Source: Nesterenkonia salmonea
GTDB taxonomy: Bacteria; Actinomycetota; Actinomycetes; Actinomycetales; Micrococcaceae
Assembly (NCBI RefSeq): GCF_005771525.1
Contig: NZ_VAVZ01000009.1
Coordinates: forward strand, 1 to 64,000
Reading direction: 5' to 3'
Length of the DNA stretch: 64,000 nt
Below, in pieces: positions 1 to 8,013 of this stretch (position 1 is the first letter of the stretch; each line of letters begins with the position of its first letter). The notes under the pieces are model-generated. The model was not told the origin of the DNA, did not search any database, and worked only from the letters and a program-made list of their open reading frames with translations. Made by a program: the position numbers and the translations under genes.

Positions 1-67
1 CCAGGAAAGGCTGGGCCGGCAGCCCCTGACACGCCCGGGCCATACACACATTTCTGCCTATAACCCC
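1..67. repeat. Imperfect direct repeat, copy 1
   Basis: This stretch aligns without gaps to 651-717. Both copies begin CCAGGAAAGG, share TACACAC and end CCTATAACCC; roughly two thirds of positions match by eye. The copies lie on either side of the tRNA-Met gene, an arrangement that can result from duplication or from an old insertion next to a tRNA. The function is unknown. Confidence 0.5.
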
Positions 68-111
68 GTTGTGAGGAGAATGCTGCCCGCTTATCAAAGT
101 GCCGCGAATGG

Positions 112-147
112 GAAGAGACCTCCAGCCATGGGCATAGAGGTCTCTTC
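112..147. terminator. Hairpin with 11-bp perfect stem next to tRNA-Met
   Basis: GAAGAGACCTC (112-122) and GAGGTCTCTTC (137-147) are perfect inverted arms around a 14-nt loop. On the plus strand the stem is followed by TTTAT, so it may end a plus-strand transcript entering from outside the window. It also lies just past the 3' end of the minus-strand tRNA-Met, so it may act in both directions. Confidence 0.55.
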
Positions 148-159
148 TTTATCTTGCTT

Positions 160-236
160 TGGTAGCGGTGGGGGGGCTCGATCCCCCGACCTCACGATTA
201 TGAGTCGTGCGCTCTAACCAGCTGAGCTACACCGCC
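160..236 (-). tRNA. tRNA-Met (anticodon CAT)
   Basis: The reverse complement folds as a cloverleaf. The acceptor GGCGGTG pairs with CACCGCT (first pair G-U), the D stem is GCTC/GAGC, and the anticodon arm is ACGACTCATAATCGT with CAT in the loop. The T arm carries ATCGAGC, and a 3' CCA is encoded at 160-162. The initiator-type GGG/CCC anticodon stem is absent, so this is an elongator-type CAT tRNA; a lysidine-modified tRNA-Ile cannot be strictly excluded. Confidence 0.93.
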
Positions 237-837
237 ACGACAATATCCACTCCGGATGTGGTGTGTTCACAACTCCAAGTGCGGAAATGTCCAAGGAGCA
301 ATCTTTCCACACGCGCTCCGGCTGGTCAAAGCGCGGAAGTTGGGCTTCTCGATTTCTCCCCAGGAGGTTCTGCCTCGTCCTTGGAGCTCACGGCCATGCG
401 AGTCGCCGCCTGCGGCACAGGTGCAAGGAGAGGTCGTTTGATTGCGGTACTGCGGCCCCAGTCAGGCCCTCAACTTTGCGATATGTGCGGTGGGAGACGA
501 AGATCGCGTCGAACGCGAGCATGGCGAGCGAGAACCATGGCAGCCCCACAAGCACTGCGATCCCTCCATGAAGTACTCGTCCTACGAAGAATCTGAAGCG
601 AAGTCGCCAACGGGAAGAACGGTATTGACCGACCAAGAAACGCTAATGAACCAGGAAAGGATGAGCAAGACACCTATGACATGCCCAAGCTGTACACACT
701 TTTGATCCTATAACCCGCAGCACGCTCAATCGGCAAGGGGTTCGAGTTGCCATCCTCTGAAGAAAGAATGACCCGGGCGCAGCTTCCTCACACTGAGAGT
801 GTCAAGGAAATAATGCTGCACCTCGGGCCATATGCGG
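237..837. other. Gene-poor stretch between two tRNA genes
   Basis: About 600 bp without a convincing gene. It contains the second copy of the direct repeat (651-717) and a minus-strand reading frame (388-636, TTG start, 82 codons). The middle of that frame reads like a hydrophobic membrane segment (GIAVLVGLPWFSLAMLAF) followed by basic residues, but its start and end look non-coding. It may be the remnant of a small membrane protein gene. I see no RNA gene or terminator here. Confidence 0.4.
651..717. repeat. Imperfect direct repeat, copy 2
   Basis: This is the partner of 1-67. Unlike copy 1, it contains a Shine-Dalgarno-like GGAAAGG directly followed by ATG and a 14-codon frame ending MTCPSCTHF. 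That is too short to call a gene. Confidence 0.5.
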
Positions 838-909
838 AGCCCCAACCGGGAATCGATCCCGGGACCTCAGTCTTACCAAGACTGCGCTCTACCACTGAGC
901 TATTGGGGC
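838..909 (-). tRNA. tRNA-Thr (anticodon GGT)
   Basis: The reverse complement gives acceptor GCCCCAA paired with TTGGGGC, D stem GCTC/GAGC, anticodon stem CAGTC/GACTG with loop TTGGTAA (anticodon GGT), and T stem CCGGG/CCCGG. The discriminator is T and the following bases are CCG, so CCA is not encoded and must be added enzymatically, unlike in the neighbouring tRNA-Met. Confidence 0.93.
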
Positions 910-1108
910 AACGGCAGTAAACAGTAACACTGCTGCCGACGCTCCCTCAAGTTCAAGGGCACTGGCCCGCAGGGCAGTCCCAGTTTTCCCACTGGCCAAG
1001 AAGCAGAACCATCCAGCGCATGCACCTGTGGCGGTGGTACCGTCCGTATACCGGCCTGCCGCTGACCTGCGGCTAACGGACCCGTCGGCGAGACTTGCAG
1101 GAGTTCTG

Positions 1109-2650
1109 ATGCCACAGTTCCACTACGAAACGTATCTGCCATTCTCTAGGGAGGATGTGTTCACCTGGTACACGCGGGCGGGCGCGCTGACCCGGCTCCA
1201 CCCGCCCTTCGCCGGTTCGGTCCGCCAGGAACCGCCGAACGGCCCCGTCAACGGCTCGGGCTCCGTCATCACACTCAACCTCCCAGGCCTGCTGGGCACG
1301 AGCGCCACTGCAGCAGCCAAGACTCTCAGCTCCATGTTGCCATTCCCCATCCCAAGCAGCATGAAGTGGACCTCTCGCCACGAGGACTTCGAGCAGGGTC
1401 GGAGTTTCAGCGACGTCATGGTCTCCGGCCCCATGCGCAGTTGGCGCCACTCCCGTGAGTTCAGCGACGAAGGCTCCGGCACCATGCTCCGAGAGACCGT
1501 CACCTACGAATTCCCCGTGTTGTCTCACCTCCCCCAGGCCGTCACCAAGCAACTGCACCGGGTGTTCGAGAACGAACTCTTACGCGTATTCGATTTCCGA
1601 ACTCGGCAAACCACCGAGGACTTGGCCTTTCACCAGGCCCACGGCACCCTGAAGAGTCAACAGGACGACGCCGCGGCCCAGGAGTCACCGAAGCCTGAAG
1701 TACCTCAGATCGTGGCAGTCTCCGGCGCCTCCGGCATGATCGGCACACAGGTATGTGCTCTCCTCGGTGGGGCGGGCATAGAGGTCCGCCACCTTGTCCG
1801 CCGCGACCTCACCGACCCCGCCAGCACGACCCCTAAGAATGGGGAGATCGCCTGGGACCCCGACAATGAACAAATCGACGACGCCGCACTGGCGGAGGTG
1901 GATGCCGTCATTCACCTCGCAGGCCACCCGCTGGCTTCGCGGTTCACCGCAGAGCACAAGCGCAAGGTGCGCGACTCCCGAATCAAAGGCACCACACTGA
2001 TCGCGGACTCTTTGGCAAGCGCTGAGAGGGCCAATCCAAGGGGCAGGACCCTGATCAGTGGCTCAGCGATCGGCTGGTACGGCGCCACCGCTGCGGACCG
2101 ACCGCACCAGGACCAGGTCCTCAACGAAGATGTTGAAGTCGGCACCGACTTTTTGGCAGGGGTCTGCGACGCCTGGGAGGATGCCGCGCTCCGAGCTGAA
2201 GCTGCAGGTGTTCGTGTGGCCATGCTCCGCACCGGAATCGTGCAGTCGCCATCAGGCGGGGCACTGCAGCAGTTGCTGCCGATCTTTGCCGCCGGTGCCG
2301 GCGGGCCACTAGGCCAGGAGCAAGTCCAGAGTTGGATAAGCCTCGATGACCTTGCCTCACTCACCGTGCATTTGCTGCTGAACCCAGAAGCTCGCGGCCC
2401 GGTCAATGGTGTCGCTCCACACCCAGTGACCGCTCACGACTACGCGAAAACTCTCGGCAATGTACTGCGCCGACCATCGGCCATACCCGTGCCATCCTTC
2501 GGGCCCAAGCTACTTCTTGGTTCTGAAGGAGCCCAGGAAATCGTGTTGGCTGACCAGCATGTCAGCGCAGAAAAGGCCCTCCACCTGGGGTTCGGGTTCC
2601 GGCACCCCGAACTGGACACTGCTTTGCGTCACATTCTCGGCCGCCATTGA
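1109..2650 (+). CDS. SRPBCC domain fused to TIGR01777-family SDR epimerase
   Basis: A 513-aa two-domain protein. The N-terminal ~155 residues (from MPQFHYETYLPF) look like an SRPBCC/START-type ligand-binding domain (cyclase/dehydrase-like). After a Gln/Ala-rich linker, the C-terminal ~300 residues form a Rossmann domain with the nucleotide motif VSGASGMIGTQV, typical of the TIGR01777/YfcH nucleoside-sugar-epimerase-like group, ending in a DUF1731-type segment. I start at 1109 because AGGAG lies 5-6 nt upstream and the SRPBCC domain begins there; the frame is open for 27 codons further upstream. Substrate unknown. The fusion is recurrent in actinobacteria as far as I recall. A bidirectional hairpin follows the gene. 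Confidence 0.85.
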   Translation: MPQFHYETYLPFSREDVFTWYTRAGALTRLHPPFAGSVRQEPPNGPVNGSGSVITLNLPGLLGTSATAAAKTLSSMLPFPIPSSMKWTSRHEDFEQGRSFSDVMVSGPMRSWRHSREFSDEGSGTMLRETVTYEFPVLSHLPQAVTKQLHRVFENELLRVFDFRTRQTTEDLAFHQAHGTLKSQQDDAAAQESPKPEVPQIVAVSGASGMIGTQVCALLGGAGIEVRHLVRRDLTDPASTTPKNGEIAWDPDNEQIDDAALAEVDAVIHLAGHPLASRFTAEHKRKVRDSRIKGTTLIADSLASAERANPRGRTLISGSAIGWYGATAADRPHQDQVLNEDVEVGTDFLAGVCDAWEDAALRAEAAGVRVAMLRTGIVQSPSGGALQQLLPIFAAGAGGPLGQEQVQSWISLDDLASLTVHLLLNPEARGPVNGVAPHPVTAHDYAKTLGNVLRRPSAIPVPSFGPKLLLGSEGAQEIVLADQHVSAEKALHLGFGFRHPELDTALRHILGRH

Positions 2651-2687
2651 CGCGCGGGCCGGGGAAAGTAGAAAAGCTATAGAAACG

Positions 2688-2741
2688 CAACATCCGGTCG
2701 GACAACAGCGTTTGGCGCTGGCAGAGTCCTACCGGATGTTG
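2688..2741. terminator. Nested hairpin between convergent genes
   Basis: CAACATCCGGT (2688-2698) and ACCGGATGTTG (2731-2741) are perfect inverted arms. Pairing continues inward with one mismatch, and an inner stem CAGCG/CGCTG lies at 2705-2720. It sits in the 114-bp gap between the plus-strand SDR gene and the minus-strand PPOX gene, as expected of a shared terminator. On the minus strand it is followed by CGTTTCTAT, a weak T-rich tail. Confidence 0.6.
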
Positions 2742-2764
2742 TGGTTGAGTCCGTGTGGTGGGGT

Positions 2765-3241
2765 TTAGAGCTCGACGCGGCCTTTGTCACCCATGGCCGG
2801 CGCGCTGTCCGTGACAGTTGAGGCGACCAGCTTCACCAGCGCCACGGCCTTGCCCGGTCCTTCCCAGTACTGGGCAGTGTCCGGGTCCACGCTGATCAGC
2901 AGGGCCTCTGAGTCCTCGCCGCCTTTGGCGAAATAGGCCTTAGCGCCGAGATCCTCAAGTTGCTGCTTCTTATGAGCATCGTCGACCACCTGGGCGACAC
3001 CAGTGACAGAGATCCAGGTCTTATCGGCGACAAAGGCGAGGTTCACGTGGCCATCACCGAGGACGTCGTCGATCTTCTCCGACTCAGCAGGGCTGAAAAA
3101 CCACAACCGGTGCTGCTCGTCGATATGGGACACCGACATCGGCCGTGACACTAGCCGTTTTGATGAGTCCACGGTAGTGAACATACAAGTACCGATGTCG
3201 TCGATGCGGGAAATGAGTTCTTGAGCGCTGAGTTCAGTCAT
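2765..3241 (-). CDS. Pyridoxamine 5'-phosphate oxidase-fold protein (general stress protein 26-like)
   Basis: 158 aa with the split-barrel flavin-binding fold of the PPOX/GSP26 family. Visible signatures are CMFTTVDSSKRLVSRPMSV near the N terminus, LWFFSPAESEKIDDV, VNLAFVADKTWISVTG and the late YWEGP. Members bind FMN, F420 or haem; the sequence does not say which. The start at 3241 (MTELSAQEL) fits the domain boundary; a 29-codon upstream extension is poor coding sequence. It stands alone between the convergent SDR gene and the helicase on the same strand, 92 nt downstream of the latter. Confidence 0.85.
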   Translation of the reverse strand: MTELSAQELISRIDDIGTCMFTTVDSSKRLVSRPMSVSHIDEQHRLWFFSPAESEKIDDVLGDGHVNLAFVADKTWISVTGVAQVVDDAHKKQQLEDLGAKAYFAKGGEDSEALLISVDPDTAQYWEGPGKAVALVKLVASTVTDSAPAMGDKGRVEL

Positions 3242-3333
3242 CCTGCAGTGTAGGCAGGGCGAACTGGACACCAGCTCAAGACTCGCCTCTGAAACCCTTG
3301 ACGGCCCCAAGAGGCGAGCCCGGAACACGAAGC

Positions 3334-5169
3334 CTAGCGGTCACGCCAGCGTGGCTTCTTAGCAGCTTTCTTGGCGGGCCGGTCAGTATCAAATCCGCTG
3401 CGCTTCTTGCCCGTGTCGAACCTCTTGCCTCCGCTTGATGCGCCGTGAGACCCGGAATCACGCTCGAGCCGAATAAGCTCTCCACCGATCCGCGTCTTCG
3501 ACAGCGCGGCCCACTGATCTTTCGTCAGCGTCTCCGGCAGCTCCACGAGGGAGTGTGTGGGGCGGATATCGATGCTTCCGATCTCCCGGGCAGACAGACC
3601 GGCTTCATTTGCGATGGCACCCACAATGTGTCCCGGTGCAACGCCAGCCTGGCGGCCGACAGCAATCTTGTACATCGCATTTCCTGGGCCGGCCACCGAA
3701 GGTGAGCCCTTCTGGCGGGGAGCGCGAGCACCAGCATCACGGGGACCCCGGTCACGGGATGCTCCCCGGTCCTCACGTTCGAAGCTCTGCGAAGCGGCGC
3801 GGGCCAGATCGTCTTCTGCCTTCTCATCCAGCAGCAATGGGCGACCGTCGTGCACCACAGCTACTAGTGCCGCGGCGACGTCTTCAGCCGGAGTGTTGTG
3901 CTCATTGACATAACTGGTGACCAGGTCCCGGTAGTCCTCAAGGTCCTCAGTGGCAAGGGTTTGAGTAATCCGCTCAGAGAAACGATCCAAACGGGAGGCG
4001 TTGACGTCAGCAACGGTGGGCAGGTTCATCTGCTCAACAGTCTGGCGCGTGGCCTTCTCAATGGAACGCAGCATACGCCGCTCTCTCGGGGTGACGAAGA
4101 GGATCGCTTCACCGGAGCGTCCGGCTCGGCCGGTCCTCCCGATGCGGTGCACATAGGACTCGGTGTCCAAAGGGATGTCGTAGTTGAAGACGTGGCTGAT
4201 CCGGTCCACATCGAGCCCACGTGCTGCAACATCCGTGGCCACCAAGAGGTCAATGCGACCGTCCTTGAGTGATTCAACGGTCTTCTCCCGGAGATTCTGT
4301 GGGATATCACCGTTGATCGCTGTAGCCCGGAAACCACGGGCGGTGAGCTTATGGGCGACCTCTTCGGTGGCAGACCGGGTCCGGACGAACACAATTGCCG
4401 CCTCGTGGGGCTCAGTCTCAAGAATCCGCACCAAAGCTTCTGGCTTGGCGTGGTGCTTGATGAAGACGTACCGCTGACGAGTGTTCGCACTGGTAGTCGT
4501 CTTGTTCTTGACCGAGACTTCAATCGGATCGTTGAGGTAGTCCTCAGAGATCCTGCGAATCGCCTTAGGCATAGTGGCCGAGAACAGAGCCACCTGCTTA
4601 GTGTCAGGGGTCTGCGCGAGGATCTTGTCGACTTCCTCGGCAAAGCCCATACGGAGCATTTCATCAGCCTCGTCCAGAATGAGGTGCTTGACCTCACTGA
4701 GGTCCAAAGATCCCTTAGACATGTGGTCGATCACACGGCCTGGTGTGCCAACAATGACATTGGCTCCCCTGCGGAGACCCTGCAGCTGTGGGCCGTAGGG
4801 AGCGCCGCCGTAGATGGGCAGCACAGAGATACCGCTGAGTTGGGCGGCGTAGCTGGAGAACGCTTCAGCGACCTGAATCGCCAGCTCGCGAGTGGGGGCC
4901 AAGACCAGAGTGTTGGGCAGGAATCCAAGGTCGCCGGCCTCATGATCGGCAGCCATGTGAGTCAGCGCTGGCAGGGCGAAGGCGGCGGTCTTACCGGTAC
5001 CCGTCTGAGCAAGCCCGACGACGTCACGGCCAGCGACCAGGTGAGGGATGGTTTCTGCCTGGATGGGAGAAGGGGTTTCGTATCCCATCTTCTCAATTGT
5101 GCTCAGCACCTTCGGGGATAGTCCGAGGTCGCTGAACGCTAGCTGATTGGCCTGAGGTGTTTCTGTCAC
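3334..5169 (-). CDS. DEAD-box ATP-dependent RNA helicase with DbpA-type RNA-binding domain
   Basis: 611 aa. The motifs run in order: Q motif (TPSPIQAETIP), I (AQTGTGKT), Ia (PTRELAIQ), II (DEAD), III (SAT), the C-terminal helicase core with VATDVAARGLDVDRI, and VI (HRIGRTGRAGR). A DbpA-like RNA-binding domain follows (KIAVGRQAGVAPGHIVGAI), and then a basic, low-complexity tail rich in K, R, S and G. Layout and length match the CsdA/DeaD group that remodels mRNA and ribosome precursors, especially in the cold. The start is GTG, preceded by AAGGAG at good spacing and overlapping the stop of a small upstream ORF (GTGA). The ~440-bp leader is suggestive of post-transcriptional control. Confidence 0.95.
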   Translation of the reverse strand: MTETPQANQLAFSDLGLSPKVLSTIEKMGYETPSPIQAETIPHLVAGRDVVGLAQTGTGKTAAFALPALTHMAADHEAGDLGFLPNTLVLAPTRELAIQVAEAFSSYAAQLSGISVLPIYGGAPYGPQLQGLRRGANVIVGTPGRVIDHMSKGSLDLSEVKHLILDEADEMLRMGFAEEVDKILAQTPDTKQVALFSATMPKAIRRISEDYLNDPIEVSVKNKTTTSANTRQRYVFIKHHAKPEALVRILETEPHEAAIVFVRTRSATEEVAHKLTARGFRATAINGDIPQNLREKTVESLKDGRIDLLVATDVAARGLDVDRISHVFNYDIPLDTESYVHRIGRTGRAGRSGEAILFVTPRERRMLRSIEKATRQTVEQMNLPTVADVNASRLDRFSERITQTLATEDLEDYRDLVTSYVNEHNTPAEDVAAALVAVVHDGRPLLLDEKAEDDLARAASQSFEREDRGASRDRGPRDAGARAPRQKGSPSVAGPGNAMYKIAVGRQAGVAPGHIVGAIANEAGLSAREIGSIDIRPTHSLVELPETLTKDQWAALSKTRIGGELIRLERDSGSHGASSGGKRFDTGKKRSGFDTDRPAKKAAKKPRWRDR

Positions 5170-5300
5170 GGTGACTCCTTGTCACAGTTGTGCGGCTCGA
5201 TCCCCGCTTTATGCCTCAGAGTGCATGATTCTTCAGACCACTTGTGCTCGAACTGCTGGCGCTCGGCGCAGCAGTGCATGGGCACAGCAGGATTCATCAT
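5166..5300 (-). CDS. Candidate 44-aa Cys/His-rich small protein coupled to the helicase
   Basis: An open frame of 44 codons (ATG ATG AAT...) ends with TGA inside the sequence GTGA that also provides the GTG start of the DEAD-box helicase, the classic overlap of translationally coupled genes. The peptide is rich in potential metal ligands: H9, C10, C11, H19, C26, H30, H37, C39, including the pair PMHCC and the end PHNC. A stop lies three codons upstream of the first ATG, next to the palindrome GTGATATCAC (5301-5310). No clear Shine-Dalgarno precedes it. It could be a small zinc-binding protein or a leader peptide sensing helicase need or cysteine. I do not recognise a family. Confidence 0.4.
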   Translation of the reverse strand: MMNPAVPMHCCAERQQFEHKWSEESCTLRHKAGIEPHNCDKESP

Positions 5301-5611
5301 GTGATATCACGCTGGACATTTCACGGGGACGGACCACGAGGGTTTCCGGAATCGACCCGTGACGAAAACAACGCTCAACTGGACCTACCGACCGGGGACC
5401 GGGCGAGCCAGGAGTCTGCACAGATAAACGGGATTATCCGGAGAGTGCTTGGATAGTCTACGCCATAGGAGACGGTTTCACTGCATCGGGCTCAGCAGCG
5501 CCGGGTGGCGGGCCTTATGCGGGCCACCCGGCGCTGTGACCGCGTACTGCTGTGGCACGAGGGAGAATCATCACCCCATGCTGCGCTCAGCAAGCACATC
5601 GGCTTCGGGTT
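5301..5611. other. Helicase leader and DUF4282 downstream region
   Basis: This stretch holds no convincing protein gene. It contains the presumed promoter and 5' leader of the small ORF/helicase unit on the minus strand and a strong hairpin at 5496-5536 past the DUF4282 gene. The 10-bp palindrome GTGATATCAC (5301-5310) is the only operator-like sequence seen. Confidence 0.45.
5496..5536 (-). terminator. 14-bp perfect hairpin downstream of the DUF4282 gene
   Basis: CAGCGCCGGGTGGC (5496-5509) and GCCACCCGGCGCTG (5523-5536) are perfect arms with a 13-nt loop. It lies 76 nt past the stop of the minus-strand DUF4282 gene. No T-run follows on either strand, so it would be an I-shaped or L-shaped actinobacterial terminator. 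Confidence 0.6.
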
Positions 5612-6064
5612 CTAGCGGCGCTGAGACATTTCCCGACGCAGGTTTTCCAGCTCCGAGGTGGTGGCTGCAGTGTTCTGCGCGGTGCGAATCATTGACACAT
5701 AGAGCTCCAACGTCAATCGGATCAGAATGAGGTAGAAGGGCGCAGCGACCAAGACAAGCAGAAGCGTAAGCAGACCCGCAGCGGCAGACTCAGTCATGGT
5801 GATAAACGCTATGATGATGCCCACCAGAGCAAGGACACCAATCAGCAGTAGAGCAACACCGTAGATGACCGCTGCGAATTTGATGGTGACGAAGCTCTTG
5901 AAACTGAAATCGAAGAGCGCCTTGAAGAACCCTGCTGCATTGGGTCCCTGGTCACGTGGCGCCTGGTATCCACCGAACTCAGGTGGCTGGTTCTGCTGAG
6001 GCTGCTCTGGGTAAGGGGGCTGGCGTGGCTCGTCCCCGTTCGGCGGTGTAGGTGGCTGTGTCAT
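5612..6064 (-). CDS. DUF4282 membrane protein
   Basis: 150 aa. The first ~50 residues are Pro/Gln-rich and presumably disordered (PPYPEQPQQNQPP). Then comes FFKALFDFSFKSFVTIKFA, the typical entry to a DUF4282 domain, followed by two long hydrophobic segments (VALLLIGVLALVGIIIAF and GLLTLLLVLVAAPFYLILI) and a short soluble tail. Start 6064 is chosen because GGAG lies 6 nt upstream; an in-frame ATG 7 codons earlier lacks this. Function unknown; likely an inner-membrane protein. Transcribed alone on the minus strand. Confidence 0.8.
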   Translation of the reverse strand: MTQPPTPPNGDEPRQPPYPEQPQQNQPPEFGGYQAPRDQGPNAAGFFKALFDFSFKSFVTIKFAAVIYGVALLLIGVLALVGIIIAFITMTESAAAGLLTLLLVLVAAPFYLILIRLTLELYVSMIRTAQNTAATTSELENLRREMSQRR

Positions 6065-6212
6065 GGTTTCTCCATCATCATTCAAATGCGGCTGTCAGCG
6101 ACACAGCAGTGCCGCTTACTCCTCACCCTACACAGTCAATGCGGCCTGCCTCCAGAGCTCAACCACGCCAGTTCCCCGCCATTGCAAGGATCAACGCCTC
6201 TCACGCGAGGGT

Positions 6213-6827
6213 TCAGACGTTGGGGGCTTCCTCCCCGATCGTGGTGGAGGGTCCATGCCCAGTGTTGACCCGAGTCTGAGCAGGCAGACCAAGGAGTTGG
6301 GTTCGAATCGACTCCACGATGGTGTCGAAGCTGCTGTAGGAACGACCTGTAGCACCGGGACCCCCCTGGAAGAGAGTGTCCCCGGAAAACAGAACAGGGA
6401 TGTCTCCCAAGTCCTCGGAGTAGAAGCAGGTGGATCCCGGTGAGTGCCCAGGAGTGTGGATAGCGCGCAGTGTGGCGCCGGCGACGCCAAAGGTGTCTCC
6501 GGCGCTGATTTCTGCGTCGGGTTCTGATCCTTGGTGCACCTGGTTCCAGAGCATCCGGTCCTCAGGGTTGAGGTGGATGGGGCCTCCAATTTTTTCCTTG
6601 ACGTCCAGGACTTGGCGGATGTGATCGTCATGCCCGTGGGTGAGCAGGATTGCTGCCACGTTCCTTCCGTTGACGGCTGAGACCACGGCGTCGACGTCGT
6701 GCGCGGGGTCGATCACGATCACATCGTGATCATCTCCGACGATCCACACATTGTTGTCCACATCCCAGGTCCCGCCGTCCAGAGAGAAAGTGCCGGAGGT
6801 CTCGAGGTGTTCAATCCGTGCATTCAT
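6213..6827 (-). CDS. MBL-fold metallo-hydrolase (glyoxalase II-like) linked to mscR
   Basis: 204 aa metallo-beta-lactamase-fold enzyme. The zinc motif is THGHDDH (HxHxDH), with later ligands in HTPGHSPGS and FSGDTLF and the final histidine in NTGHGPST. It is 34 nt downstream of the mycothiol-dependent formaldehyde dehydrogenase gene on the same strand, with its own AGGAG 6 nt before ATG. This pairing is common in actinobacteria. I infer that it hydrolyses a mycothiol thioester, for example S-formylmycothiol released by the dehydrogenase, by analogy with glyoxalase II; the substrate is not shown by the sequence. Confidence 0.9.
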   Translation of the reverse strand: MNARIEHLETSGTFSLDGGTWDVDNNVWIVGDDHDVIVIDPAHDVDAVVSAVNGRNVAAILLTHGHDDHIRQVLDVKEKIGGPIHLNPEDRMLWNQVHQGSEPDAEISAGDTFGVAGATLRAIHTPGHSPGSTCFYSEDLGDIPVLFSGDTLFQGGPGATGRSYSSFDTIVESIRTQLLGLPAQTRVNTGHGPSTTIGEEAPNV

Positions 6828-6861
6828 GTGTACTCCTACTTCAGGTGGCTCTGCTCTGGGC

Positions 6862-7959
6862 TCATTCTGTGAGTTCGACGACGGTGCGCAGCACGTCTCC
6901 GCGGTTCATAGTGTCGAAGGCTTCTTGGACCTTGTCCAGGGTAGTGCGCTCGGTGACAAAGGCATCGAGGTCCAGCCGGCCCTGCTGATAGAGGTTTACC
7001 AGCATCGGGAAGTCTTGGGAGGGCAGGCAGTCGCCGTACCAGGAGGATTTCAGGGCCCCTCCGCGGCCGAAGACGTCAATCATCGGCAGTTCGATCGTCA
7101 GTGAGGGGTCAGGGACCCCCACGAGGACCACTCGTCCAGCGAGGTCACGGGCGTAGAACGCCTGCCTATATGTCTCAGGACGGCCGACGGCGTCGATGAC
7201 GACATCTGCGCCGAAACCGTCAGTGTGCTCCCGAATGGCGTCTACTGGATCGGTCCGCTGGGAATTGATGACGTGAGTGGCACCCAGTTTCTGTGCCTGC
7301 TCCAGTTTCCGGTCATCGATGTCCACCGCAATAATGGTGGTCGCCCCGGCGAGCTTGGCTCCGACCACTGCGGCGGTACCCACACCGCCTACGCCAATGA
7401 CTGCCACGGACTCCCCACGCTTGACCGCAGCGGTGTTGAGCACCGACCCAATACCGGCCATGATCCCGCAGCCGAGGAGCCCGACGGCGGCATTGGCTGC
7501 GTCTGGGATGTCATCGATGACAGTGCACTGCCCCGCCGCTACGAGTGTTTTCTCAGCGAAAGCGCCAATGCCCAATGCTGCCTCAAGCTCGGTCCCGTCG
7601 GTGAGCGTCATCTTCTGCTTAGCGTTGTGGGTGTCGAAGCAGTACTTCAGCTCGCCCTTGCGACAGGCCCGGCATTCACCGCACACGGCGCGCCAGTTGA
7701 GGATCACTTTGTCTCCCACTGCCACAGAGGTGACCCCCTCCCCGATCTGGGAGACCCTACCTGTGGCCTCATGTCCGAGAAGGTAGGGAAAGTTATCCCC
7801 AACTTCACCCTGCTGAAAGTGTTGATCGGTCTGGCAGACGCCGCAGGTGAGGACATCGACGACAACTTCGCCCGGGCCTGGGTCGGGAATGATGATCTGT
7901 TCAATGGCTGCGGGCGCGTTTTTGTCTTTGACAACCACGGCGTTGACGGTGAGAGGCAT
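6862..7959 (-). CDS. mscR: S-(hydroxymethyl)mycothiol dehydrogenase / S-nitrosomycothiol reductase
   Basis: 365 aa zinc-dependent class III-type alcohol dehydrogenase. It shows the catalytic zinc region [10 protein letters not shown] with GHEATG, the structural zinc lobe [15 protein letters not shown], the Rossmann motif GVGGVGTAA and, near the end, [18 protein letters not shown]. It oxidises the mycothiol adduct of formaldehyde with NAD and, in characterised relatives, reduces S-nitrosomycothiol. AAGGAG lies 6 nt before the ATG. It leads a two-gene unit with the MBL hydrolase. Downstream of fdhF, it suggests that formaldehyde and formate oxidation are genetically linked here. Confidence 0.95.
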   Translation of the reverse strand: MPLTVNAVVVKDKNAPAAIEQIIIPDPGPGEVVVDVLTCGVCQTDQHFQQGEVGDNFPYLLGHEATGRVSQIGEGVTSVAVGDKVILNWRAVCGECRACRKGELKYCFDTHNAKQKMTLTDGTELEAALGIGAFAEKTLVAAGQCTVIDDIPDAANAAVGLLGCGIMAGIGSVLNTAAVKRGESVAVIGVGGVGTAAVVGAKLAGATTIIAVDIDDRKLEQAQKLGATHVINSQRTDPVDAIREHTDGFGADVVIDAVGRPETYRQAFYARDLAGRVVLVGVPDPSLTIELPMIDVFGRGGALKSSWYGDCLPSQDFPMLVNLYQQGRLDLDAFVTERTTLDKVQEAFDTMNRGDVLRTVVELTE

Positions 7960-8013
7960 GGAGCGCTCCTTCTTGAGTGGGGTGGTGCAGGGTGTGCAGA
8001 TGGGACAGAACGC

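Noticed and set aside
207-596. Several overlapping frames after tRNA-Met
   Set aside because: They begin inside the tRNA, overlap each other and have no domain or ribosome-binding site.
2688-2741. Third copy of the GTCTC...GAGAC palindromic element
   Set aside because: The length (54 nt) and the CAACATCC arm are similar, but the arm order is reversed and the GTCTC/GAGAC ends are absent; kept only as a terminator.
4351-5121. Plus-strand frame of 256 codons opposite the DEAD-box helicase
   Set aside because: Antisense to all helicase motifs and without any family pattern.
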